A DNA stretch of 64,000 nt, from NCBI RefSeq assembly GCF_002117445.1, contig NZ_CP019937.1, positions 401,001-465,000 of the forward strand, in the 5' to 3' direction. The position numbers were made by a program, and so were the translations under genes. The notes below the pieces were generated by a model that had not been told where the DNA came from, ran no database searches, and saw only the letters and a list, made by a program, of their open reading frames with translations. Below are positions 56,795 to 64,000 of the stretch, piece by piece. The DNA comes from Ketogulonicigenium robustum (GTDB lineage: Bacteria > Pseudomonadota > Alphaproteobacteria > Rhodobacterales > Rhodobacteraceae). Each line of letters begins with the position of its first letter. Within the stretch, counting starts at the first letter, position 1.

Positions 56795-57640
56795 TCAGCC
56801 TTTGAGACCGGTCATGGTGATGCCCTCGACGAATTTTCGCTGCGCCAGCAGGAAAAGCGCGACAAGTGGCAGGGTGATCATCAAGGTTGCCGCCATCAGG
56901 GCGCCGTAATCGTCGCCGGATTCGGCGGCGCGGAAATACAGCAGGCCAAGGGGCGGGGTCGCATAGGCTTGATCCGAAGTGACGATCAGCGGCCAGTACA
57001 GGTCGTTCCAGTGGGCCACGACCGAGAAAATGGCGAAGGCCGTCACTGCGGGCCAAGCGTTGGGGACGACGACACGGGCGATAATGCCCAGATCGCCCAT
57101 CCCATCCATCCGCGCCGCGTGGATCAGGTCGTCAGGCAGGGCGCGGAAGAATTGCAGGAACAGGAAGATACCGAAGACCGATATCGTAAAGGGGGCGACC
57201 AGCGCGGTGTAGCTGTTCAGCAGCCCGACATTTGCAAAGCCGACATAGATCGGCAGTGCCGTCGCGTGGATCGGCACCAACAGCCCCAGCAGCACCATGA
57301 CCATCATGACGCGCGCCGCGCCGAAACGCAGTTTTGCCATGGCATAGGCGCAAGGAATGGCAACCAGCACTTGCACGACGAAGATCGCCGCGCAGACGAT
57401 GACCCCGTTGACCAGCAGCCGGCCTATGTCGATGCGTGATAGGGCGCGGGCGAAGTTTTCTGCATAGGACACCGTCTGCGGAAACAGGTTTAGCGTGGCC
57501 GAGAAAATCTCGCTTTGGGGCTTGCCGGCGGTGGACAGCATGAAGGCGTATGGGGCCAGAAATAGCGCCGCGAAAAAGATGAGGATCGCAAGACGAAAGG
57601 CGCGCGCGACTGAAAAGCGGCGTGTGGGACGGCGGCTCAT
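56795..57640 (-). CDS. Carbohydrate ABC transporter permease (UgpE/MalG type)
   Basis: A 281-residue inner-membrane protein with six helices. The coupling loop is DDLIHAARMDGMGDLGIIARVVVP, preceded by FLFLQFFRALP and followed by VVAHWNDLYWPLIVT. It overlaps the partner permease by four bases (ATGA). Confidence 0.93.
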   Translation of the reverse strand: MSRRPTRRFSVARAFRLAILIFFAALFLAPYAFMLSTAGKPQSEIFSATLNLFPQTVSYAENFARALSRIDIGRLLVNGVIVCAAIFVVQVLVAIPCAYAMAKLRFGAARVMMVMVLLGLLVPIHATALPIYVGFANVGLLNSYTALVAPFTISVFGIFLFLQFFRALPDDLIHAARMDGMGDLGIIARVVVPNAWPAVTAFAIFSVVAHWNDLYWPLIVTSDQAYATPPLGLLYFRAAESGDDYGALMAATLMITLPLVALFLLAQRKFVEGITMTGLKG

Positions 57641-58536
57641 TTATAGTGCACCCCTTTGTCTTGCGTGCGGTATTGCAACACCATCAGCCCGACGAGGATC
57701 ACCAGAAACACCACCGTCATTGCCGAGGCGTAACCGACGCGCAGATAAACAAACCCCTCTTGGTAGATCGTGAAGAGCAGGACCTCGGAGGCTTTGTTCG
57801 GGCCGCCTTCGGTCAGGGTTTTGACGGTTTCAAAGACTTTGACGGCGTTGATGACGCTGATGGTTGTGACAAATAGCGTCGTCGGCCCCAGCATCGGCCA
57901 CGTGACCAGCCGGAACCGGTCGAGCGCGGATTTGGCCCCGTCGACTTCGGCCGCCGCGTAAAGATCGCGGGGAATAGCTGTCAGCCCCGCAAGGAAGATC
58001 ACCAGATTGAACCCGACCGATTGCCACACGCCGATGATCGACAGCGACCACAGCACAGACCCCGACTTTGCCAGCCAGCTGGGCCCTGCGATGCCGAACA
58101 TCGCCAGCGCGGCGTTGATCGGGCCGATGGTGGGGTGGAACAGGTATTGCCACACCGTCGCCATGGCGACGATCAGCGATGCGACGGGAAGGAAGAACGC
58201 GGTTCGGAAGAAACTGCGTCCTATTGGCTCTGCCTCGATCAGCAGCGCTAGCACCAGCGCCAACCCGATCGAGAGCGGCGCGACGATGGCGGTGTAGAGG
58301 GCGGTGTTTTGCAGCGACCGGCGGAATGTGCGGTCGGACCACAGCTCGGCATAGTTTTCTAGGCCCACAAAGCGCAGTCCGCGATAGCCCAGCTGGTAGT
58401 CAGTCAAGCTGAATGCGATGACCGCCAACAGCGGGATCAGGATGAAGACGGTGAAAAGCAATGCGGCGGGGCTGACCAGCAGCTGGGCGGCACGGCTTTC
58501 CCGTCGCAGCAGGGGGTCATGAGGCGGGCTACGCAT
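57637..58536 (-). CDS. Carbohydrate ABC transporter permease (UgpA/MalF type)
   Basis: A 299-residue inner-membrane protein with six helices. The first periplasmic loop has RFVGLENYAELW, and the coupling loop is DLYAAAEVDGAKSALDRFRLVTWP. It overlaps the ATPase gene by eight bases. Confidence 0.93.
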   Translation of the reverse strand: MRSPPHDPLLRRESRAAQLLVSPAALLFTVFILIPLLAVIAFSLTDYQLGYRGLRFVGLENYAELWSDRTFRRSLQNTALYTAIVAPLSIGLALVLALLIEAEPIGRSFFRTAFFLPVASLIVAMATVWQYLFHPTIGPINAALAMFGIAGPSWLAKSGSVLWSLSIIGVWQSVGFNLVIFLAGLTAIPRDLYAAAEVDGAKSALDRFRLVTWPMLGPTTLFVTTISVINAVKVFETVKTLTEGGPNKASEVLLFTIYQEGFVYLRVGYASAMTVVFLVILVGLMVLQYRTQDKGVHYK

Positions 58537-59677
58537 GGTGATGCACCGGTGCGGTCACGCGGTGGCCGTTCGCGGCGAAGGCAAGAATGTGGTGGGCGGG
58601 GGCGGCCAGCGTTATGGCGTCGCCTGCGGCCCAATTGGCTGCATCGGCGGGGGGCATTTGCGCCTGCAAGGCGACGGCGCCCGACAGCGTGCGACAGTGC
58701 AGGACGACCTCGGCCCCCAAAAATTCCACGCGTGCGACAATGGCGGGCAGTCCGTTTTGTGCGGGGCGCAGATGTTCGGGGCGAATGCCAAGGCTGATGG
58801 GGCCGTCGGGTGCCGAGACGCGGCCAAAGATGTGCGCCCCAACCTGTATTGTGCCCCCTGTGACGCTGGCAGGGATCAGGTTGATCTGCGGTTGGCCGAT
58901 AAAACGCGCCACTTCGATATGCGTCGGGTTGTCGTAAATTTCGCGCGGCGGCGCGATCTGCAGCACTGCGCCGCCGATCATGACCGCGACACGGTCGGCC
59001 ATCGACAGGGCCTCTGCCTGATCGTGGGTGACGTACAGCGTGGGAACCCCTGAGCGCCGGTGCATCTCGACGATTTCGCCGCGCGCATGAACGCGCAGGT
59101 TCGCATCGAGGTTCGAGAGGGGCTCGTCCATCAGGAACAGGGCAGGGCGTCGCACCATCGCGCGTCCCAGCGCCACACGCTGGCGTTGGCCGCCAGACAT
59201 CTGGCCGGGTTTGCGCGCTAAAAGATGTGCGATTTTCAGCGTTTCGGCCATCTGATTCACTTCGGCGCGGATGGCTGACAAGACGGCAGCGCGCCCGCGC
59301 ACCATCGCACCGACAAATGGAAGGCGCGCCAGCGCGCTAAGCCGCCGCATCATCAGTGGGACGGCCATGTTCTGCCCAGCGGTCAGGTGGGGGTAGAGGG
59401 CGTAGGACTGGAACACCATTGCAATGTTGCGATCGGCCGTTCCAAGCCCCGTCAAGTCCTGCCCATCGAGGGTGAGCGTACCGCTGTCGGCACTTTCAAG
59501 CCCCGCGATGATGCGCAGTAATGTCGACTTTCCGCAGCCCGACGGGCCCACGAGTGCGATGAATTCGCCCGCATCAACCTGCAGATCGATACCGCCCAAA
59601 ACTTGGGTGTCGGCAAAACCTTTGCGTAGGCCGGCAATGACAAGGTGACCCGTGTTGGCCATTGTAGCGCTGCTCAT
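58529..59677 (-). CDS. UgpC/MalK-type ABC transporter ATP-binding protein
   Basis: A 382-residue ATPase. Walker [10 protein letters not shown] loop VFQSYALYPHLTA, signature MSGGQRQR, Walker B LFLMDEPLSNLD and H loop THDQAEALSMAD are present, with a TOBE domain at the C-terminus. An insert of about 20 residues between the Q loop and the signature (MMRRLSALARLPFVGAMVRG) is longer than in the ugp copy. The ATG overlaps the phosphoesterase stop (ATGA); an ATG five codons downstream is possible. Confidence 0.93.
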   Translation of the reverse strand: MSSATMANTGHLVIAGLRKGFADTQVLGGIDLQVDAGEFIALVGPSGCGKSTLLRIIAGLESADSGTLTLDGQDLTGLGTADRNIAMVFQSYALYPHLTAGQNMAVPLMMRRLSALARLPFVGAMVRGRAAVLSAIRAEVNQMAETLKIAHLLARKPGQMSGGQRQRVALGRAMVRRPALFLMDEPLSNLDANLRVHARGEIVEMHRRSGVPTLYVTHDQAEALSMADRVAVMIGGAVLQIAPPREIYDNPTHIEVARFIGQPQINLIPASVTGGTIQVGAHIFGRVSAPDGPISLGIRPEHLRPAQNGLPAIVARVEFLGAEVVLHCRTLSGAVALQAQMPPADAANWAAGDAITLAAPAHHILAFAANGHRVTAPVHHHA

Positions 59678-60495
59678 GGCGCGGGCCTGCGGACGGTATC
59701 TGTGCCGGGGTAGACGGTGTCCATCACATCGTCCAACCAGTTTGGCCGCAATCCGGGGACGGCGATCAGCGTGCTTTGAACGTCGTCGCCCAGGATGTGC
59801 AGCGCCGCGCCCAGTATATTGGCGCCGGGTACATCATCGACATAATCGCGCACCAGAAATCCTGCGGGCGGTGCCCAGACCAGTGCCATGGATTGATGGT
59901 GCTGCAACTGCGCGCGGTGTGTATGGCCCGACGCATAAAGGGCGACGCCGTGCTTTTCGCACAGCGCCAGCAAGGACTGCCGCGCGGCGGGTGGGGCAGC
60001 CCAGTAGCCCGTGTCGCCTTCGTTAGCATCGTGCATGAACAGGGGGCAATGGGCGAAGATGGCCGTCCGCAGCTCGCCGCTTTGTTCCAACCTCTCGGTC
60101 AGCCATGCAATTTGCGCGGCCTCCTCTGGTAGGTTCGACCCGATCAGCAGGGCATTGAGGCCGATCAGGCGCCAGCCGTCTTGGTCATGGACCCAGCGGT
60201 CGGGGCCGACAGCGGTGTGCCATGCGGCAATGCGCGCAGGCGTTACATCTGCCAAGTGCCCGATGTCGTGGTTCCCCGGTACCACTAGTAAGGGCAGGTC
60301 GATTGATGCGCGCAAGGCTGTGATCGCGTCGGTCAGCTCTTTCGGACGCAGCGCGCCGTCGACGCTGATGTCGCCGGTATGAATGACGATGTCGGCCCCG
60401 CTAGCGGCGATCCAAGCGGCCAGCGGCGCCAGATTGCCATTGAAATAGGGCATTTCGGGGCTGAAATGCGTGTCGGTGATTTGGATAATTTTCAT
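59674..60495 (-). CDS. Metallophosphoesterase, GpdQ/CpdA-like
   Basis: A 273-residue cytosolic phosphoesterase. The metal motifs are TDTHF (D8, H10), TGDIS (D42), PGNHD (N75, H76), AHCPLF and SGHTH. It belongs to the same broad family as the enzyme at 54.6 kb but is clearly diverged. Its place between the GH4 glycosidase and the transporter ATPase suggests it acts on the imported compound, perhaps a phosphodiester. The start ATG 60495 lies 20 bases after the GH4 stop. Confidence 0.87.
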   Translation of the reverse strand: MKIIQITDTHFSPEMPYFNGNLAPLAAWIAASGADIVIHTGDISVDGALRPKELTDAITALRASIDLPLLVVPGNHDIGHLADVTPARIAAWHTAVGPDRWVHDQDGWRLIGLNALLIGSNLPEEAAQIAWLTERLEQSGELRTAIFAHCPLFMHDANEGDTGYWAAPPAARQSLLALCEKHGVALYASGHTHRAQLQHHQSMALVWAPPAGFLVRDYVDDVPGANILGAALHILGDDVQSTLIAVPGLRPNWLDDVMDTVYPGTDTVRRPAP

Positions 60496-60515
60496 GGCTC
60501 TTCGTGGTTGGTGTT

Positions 60516-61823
60516 TCAGCGCAGCGCGGCGGGGATCAGCGGGCCATGCGCCGCCAGCAGGGCATCGACCAAGGTTGAGATCTGGGCAGGGTCCAGCTCT
60601 GCTGCTGTGTGGGGGTCCAGCAGGGCGGCCTGCACAATGTGGTCTTTGCGCCCGCTTAGGACAGCTTCGGCGGTTAGCAGCTGCACGTTGACTTGCGTCT
60701 GCATCAGGCAAGCCAGCTCCAGCGGCAGCGCGCCGATTGCGGTCGGCTGCACCCCTTGGCTGTCGACCAGGCAGGGCACCTCGACGCAGGCTGCGGCGGG
60801 CAAATTGTCGATCAGGCCCGTATTGATGACGTTGCCATAGATAACGCGGGGGGTGCCGGTTTCGATCGAATCGATGATCTCGGCGCCGTATTCGGCCGAT
60901 TTGCGCACAGATAGCGGCGTTTCGGGATCACGCAGGGCCTGCGACATGTCCTGCCATGCGGCGATTTGCGCCTCGCAGCGGCGGGGATATTCATCCAGCG
61001 GGATGTTGAAGGCCTCGATCAGGTCGGGGCGGTCGCGCTTGATGTACCACGGCACATATTCTGCGAAATGTTCCGAGCTTTCGGTAACAAAGCGGCCAAA
61101 GCGCTGGTAGACGTCATAACGCACGCGGTTGTTCGGCGGGATGCGCCCTTCGGCAATAACCTGATCCAGCGCGGGGTATAGGTCACGGCCTTTGTGCTGC
61201 AGTTTCAGAAAGAATGCCATGTGGTTCACGCCTGCGACCAGATAGTCGATCTGGTCTGCTGGAATGCCCAGATCCTGCGCCAGATCGCGCGTCGTATTGC
61301 GCACCGAATGGCATAGACCGACAGTGCGGATGGGGCTGGCACGGTTGAGGCCGATGCAGTTGATCGCCATCGGGTTGCCGTAATTGATGTGCAGCACATC
61401 CGGGCAGAGGCGTTCCATTTCGCGCGACATGGCGATGAGGACGGGCAGGCTGCGCACGCCCCGCATGATACCACCGATCCCCAGCGTGTCGCCGATCGTC
61501 TGGCGCAGGCCCATCGCATTGGGCAGGTCGAAGTCGGTCGTTGTGGCCGGGCGGTAGCCCCCCACCTGAATCATGTTGAACGCATAATCTGCGCCGTCCA
61601 GCGCGCGCGACAGATCGGTGGTTGCCGTAATGCGCGCGTGCGTTCCCAACGTGGCGTTGATGCGGTGGGCGACAGCCTCGGATTCCGCCAGCCGCGCGGG
61701 GTCGATATCGTGCAACACGATGTCTGCCGCAGCCAGCGCAGGATAAAGCAGGATATCACCGATCAAGCGCTGGGCGAAAATAGTGCTGCCGGCGCCGATA
61801 AACGTGATGCGGGGGTGGTGCAT
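60516..61823 (-). CDS. Glycoside hydrolase family 4, alpha-galactosidase (MelA)-like
   Basis: A 435-residue NAD+- and Mn2+-dependent glycosidase. The NAD motif is FIGAGSTIFAQ. NYGNPMAIN (150-155), C171 in GLCHS and H201 in GVNHMAF are the substrate/metal residues; Cys-His in this spacing fits the alpha-galactosidase/alpha-glucosidase branch rather than the 6-phospho-glycosidase branch, though I cannot settle the specificity. It is first of the operon with phosphoesterase, ATPase, two permeases and binding protein. Confidence 0.9.
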   Translation of the reverse strand: MHHPRITFIGAGSTIFAQRLIGDILLYPALAAADIVLHDIDPARLAESEAVAHRINATLGTHARITATTDLSRALDGADYAFNMIQVGGYRPATTTDFDLPNAMGLRQTIGDTLGIGGIMRGVRSLPVLIAMSREMERLCPDVLHINYGNPMAINCIGLNRASPIRTVGLCHSVRNTTRDLAQDLGIPADQIDYLVAGVNHMAFFLKLQHKGRDLYPALDQVIAEGRIPPNNRVRYDVYQRFGRFVTESSEHFAEYVPWYIKRDRPDLIEAFNIPLDEYPRRCEAQIAAWQDMSQALRDPETPLSVRKSAEYGAEIIDSIETGTPRVIYGNVINTGLIDNLPAAACVEVPCLVDSQGVQPTAIGALPLELACLMQTQVNVQLLTAEAVLSGRKDHIVQAALLDPHTAAELDPAQISTLVDALLAAHGPLIPAALR

Positions 61824-61910
61824 TTGAGGTGTCCCGTGTCTGAAATCGACTCGGGGTGTAGGGCGCGTCGGTGACAGTAATTCACGCGCTTTTTCAGGGT
61901 TTTTCCATTT

Positions 61911-61925
61911 TTTGCGGCCGGCAAA
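61911..61925. promoter_or_regulatory. Candidate LacI-type operator between GH4 and GH13 genes
   Basis: TTTGC-GGCCG-GCAAA is an inverted repeat centred in the 180-base divergent promoter region. A LacI-family gene is the next gene after GH13, so this dyad could be its operator for both transcripts. Inference from position and symmetry. Confidence 0.4.
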
Positions 61926-62003
61926 TTATTTTCAGTCCTGTTCCACAATTGTCATCTGGCTGAGACCCCGCCCCGCTATGCGCACCCGCAAAAGGAGATC
62001 AGC

Positions 62004-63701
62004 ATGTCACAGTCCCGCTTGAAGGGTGATGCGCCTGCGTGGTGGAAGTCCGCCGTTGTCTATCAGGTTTGGCCCCGCAGCTTTGCCGATGGCAATGGCG
62101 ATGGCATTGGCGATTTGCAGGGGCTGATCGCGCGGCTGGATTATTTGAAATGGCTGGGTGTCGATGTGGTGTGGCTGTCGCCGGTCTTCCGGTCGCCGCA
62201 AGATGACAACGGATATGACATCAGCGATTATCACGACATCGACCCTGATTTCGGCACGCTGGCGGATATGGATGTGTTGATCGCGGGGTTGCACCAGCGC
62301 GGCATGCGTTTGGTTAGCGATCTTGTCGTCAACCACACATCCGATGCACATCCGTGGTTTCAGGCCGCCCGCAGCAGCCGAGATGACCCCAAGCGCGATT
62401 GGTATATCTGGCGCGACACCCCCGAGGACGGCACTGCGCCGAACAACTGGATGTCGCGCTTTTCCGGCAGTGCGTGGGAGCCTGATTCGCGCACGGGGCA
62501 AAGCTATCTGCACATCTTCGCCCGCAGCCAACCCGACCTGAACTGGGCCAACCCTGCCATGCGCGCCGAGATATGGCGCATGATGCGTTGGTGGCTGGAC
62601 CGTGGCATCGACGGCTTTCGGATGGATGTGATCAACTTCATTTCCAAGGCCGACGGCCTGCCGGATGACCCGCAGGGCAATGGCCAGCGCTTTTATGCGA
62701 ACGGCCCCCGCTTGATCCCGTATTTGCAGGAAATGCAGGCCGAGGTTTTGTCCCACGCGACCCGCCCGCTGATGACAGTAGGCGAGACCCCCCTGACCGA
62801 TGTTGAGACAGCGCGCGCGCTGACCGACCCGGCAGGGGGCGGGTTGGATATGGTTTTCCAGTTCGAGCATATGGGCATCGATATGGATGGCAGCCGCTGG
62901 AAGCAGCGCCCGATGGATTTTCGCGCGTTGAAAACCGTCATGGCGCGCTGGCAGACAGGGTTTGCCGATACGGGGTGGAACAGCCTGTATTTCGGCAATC
63001 ACGATCAGCCTCGTATCCTGTCGCGTTGGGGCGATCCGGTGGGGCACCCCGTTGCGTCGGCCAAGGCCTTGGCGACCGTGATGCATTTGCACCGCGGCAC
63101 GCCCTATATCTATCAGGGCGAGGAAATCGGCATGCAGAACCTGCCCCTGCCGACGCCCGCCGATTTGCGCGATGTGCAGTCGATCAACTATTTCAACAGC
63201 CAGATGGCCGAAGACCCGCGCCGCGACCCCGAGGAGGTGATGCAGCGCATCCGCCCCATGGCGCGCGATACCTCCCGCAGTCCCATGCAGTGGAATGACG
63301 GGCCGTGGGCCGGTTTCTCCAGCGTCGCCCCGTGGATGCCGCTGCACCCTGACTATGCTGTCACAAACGTGGCGGCGCAGCGCGATGATGCGGCTTCGGT
63401 CTTGCACCATACCCGTGCGCTGATTGCACTGCGGCACGATAATCCTGTTATTGCGCTGGGCGATTGCCGTTTTGCCGAAATGGACCACCCGTCGCTTTAT
63501 GTTTTGCTGCGGCAATGGGGTGATCATCTGGCGGTGATGGTCGCAAACCTTGGCGGGGCGTTTGTGCCGCGCGGCGAGTGGGCCTGGCTGCCTGAACTGC
63601 CGCTAGCGTTGGGCAATATCGCGGGTGCCCCCAGTCATAGCGGTGCGTTGCAAGGGCTGCGCCCGTGGGAGGCTTTGGTCTTCATGGGCGAGGCCGCATG
63701 A
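62004..63701 (+). CDS. GH13 alpha-glucosidase, oligo-1,6-glucosidase-like
   Basis: A 565-residue exo-acting alpha-glucosidase. The catalytic residues are D208 (GFRMDVINF), E261 (VGETPLT) and D334 (FGNHDQPR); DLVVNHTSD and the domain-B motif QPDLNW are typical of the subfamily. Val209, next to the nucleophile, is the residue found in alpha-1,6-specific enzymes, whereas alpha-1,4-specific ones have Ala or Thr. No signal peptide, so it acts on imported sugar. The ATG follows AAAAGGAGATCAGC. Its stop overlaps the regulator gene (ATGA). Confidence 0.94.
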   Translation: MSQSRLKGDAPAWWKSAVVYQVWPRSFADGNGDGIGDLQGLIARLDYLKWLGVDVVWLSPVFRSPQDDNGYDISDYHDIDPDFGTLADMDVLIAGLHQRGMRLVSDLVVNHTSDAHPWFQAARSSRDDPKRDWYIWRDTPEDGTAPNNWMSRFSGSAWEPDSRTGQSYLHIFARSQPDLNWANPAMRAEIWRMMRWWLDRGIDGFRMDVINFISKADGLPDDPQGNGQRFYANGPRLIPYLQEMQAEVLSHATRPLMTVGETPLTDVETARALTDPAGGGLDMVFQFEHMGIDMDGSRWKQRPMDFRALKTVMARWQTGFADTGWNSLYFGNHDQPRILSRWGDPVGHPVASAKALATVMHLHRGTPYIYQGEEIGMQNLPLPTPADLRDVQSINYFNSQMAEDPRRDPEEVMQRIRPMARDTSRSPMQWNDGPWAGFSSVAPWMPLHPDYAVTNVAAQRDDAASVLHHTRALIALRHDNPVIALGDCRFAEMDHPSLYVLLRQWGDHLAVMVANLGGAFVPRGEWAWLPELPLALGNIAGAPSHSGALQGLRPWEALVFMGEAA

Positions 63702-64000
63702 AAGTCACACTGCAAGAGGTCGCGGCCCTTGCGGGCTGTTCGTTGGCCACCGCCAGTCGCGCGCTAACCGGCAGCGGTCCGGTTAGCCAGGCGATGGATA
63801 ATCGCGTCCGCCGCGCCGCATTGGATCTGGGGTACCACCGTCGCACCGAAGGGGCCGTTACCGGTGCACGCCCCATCATCGGGGTGCTGATCCCGTCGCT
63901 GTCGAACCCCGTTTTCGCGACATCGTTGTCCAGCTTGCAGTTGCGTTGCCGTGGGGCAGGGCGGGGGGTCATCATCGCCCAGTCGAACTACGCCCCAGAA
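63698..64000 (+). CDS. LacI/GalR family regulator, cut by window edge
   Basis: The first 101 codons of a repressor. The N-terminal helix-turn-helix reads VTLQEVAALAGCSLATASRALTG and the hinge region and start of the sugar-binding domain (IIGVLIPSLSNPVFAT) follow. It is translationally coupled to the GH13 gene and probably controls this and the divergent GH4-transporter operon. Confidence 0.93.
   Translation, partial: MKVTLQEVAALAGCSLATASRALTGSGPVSQAMDNRVRRAALDLGYHRRTEGAVTGARPIIGVLIPSLSNPVFATSLSSLQLRCRGAGRGVIIAQSNYAPE

Noticed and set aside
62007..63527. 506-codon minus-strand frame opposite the GH13 gene
   Set aside because: Mirror frame of an intact, motif-complete glucosidase; no start signals and no recognisable domain.

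Overview
This 64 kb window is GC-rich chromosomal DNA. Its gene neighbourhoods (argH-lipoprotein-lysA; rpoZ-rsh-pdxJ-acpS-lepB-rnc-era; leuCD-leuB; tandem def-def-fmt; a TIGR02302/DUF4175 protein) are typical of Alphaproteobacteria of the order Rhodobacterales. The genus cannot be fixed by eye. Coding is dense, with many 4- and 8-nt stop/start overlaps.

Layout: (1) 1-5.2 kb, minus strand: argH, a tiny LptM-like lipoprotein, lysA and a 3'-truncated DUF4175 membrane protein. A TlpA thioredoxin diverges from argH. (2) 5.2-9.6 kb: a DsbD-N-like protein, yqgE (apparently frameshifted), recO, an M24 peptidase and DUF1491. (3) 9.6-16.6 kb: one long minus-strand housekeeping operon, rpoZ-rsh-DUF2062-pdxJ-acpS-lepB-rnc-era-DUF1491. 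(4) 17-37 kb: NYN nuclease, ispH-rnhA, purU, an LprI-like protein, def/def-like/fmt, a MalY/PatB lyase, glutathionyl-hydroquinone reductase, nagA, smc, rlmH-rsfS, leuC-leuD-EEP-leuB, an EamA exporter and tRNA-Pro(CGG). (5) 37.1-41.6 kb, starting just behind the tRNA: a decayed, mobile-element-rich segment. It holds an IS5-type transposase scrap, an Lrp regulator with a divergent 3-hydroxyisobutyrate-dehydrogenase-like gene, a truncated ORF, and an FAD-dependent 3-ketosteroid-dehydrogenase-like pseudogene broken by an IS3-family element. (6) 41.6-49.3 kb: a LysR regulator, a peptide-type ABC importer with both ATPases fused in one chain, and a phospholipase-D-family protein. (7) 49.4-64 kb: two UgpC-type ABC importer clusters pointing at each other across a bidirectional terminator. 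The first is a recognisable ugpB-A-E-C operon followed by a TIM-barrel isomerase and a GpdQ-like phosphodiesterase. The second is GH4 glycosidase-phosphoesterase-ATPase-permease-permease-binding protein, with a divergent GH13 oligo-1,6-glucosidase and a LacI regulator cut by the window edge.

Working together: regions 1-4 are core metabolism, cell-envelope and translation functions. Region 7 reads as a scavenging module in which each importer is paired with its own metallophosphoesterase and, on one side, with alpha-glycosidases. I infer that it takes up glycerophosphodiesters and possibly glycosylated polyols or glycerophospho-glycosides. That is the best candidate for an undescribed system here, but the substrate link is inference. 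Other points of note are a catalytically degenerate peptide deformylase paralogue, a perfect inverted repeat that would bury the nagA ribosome-binding site, and a probable CTG start codon.
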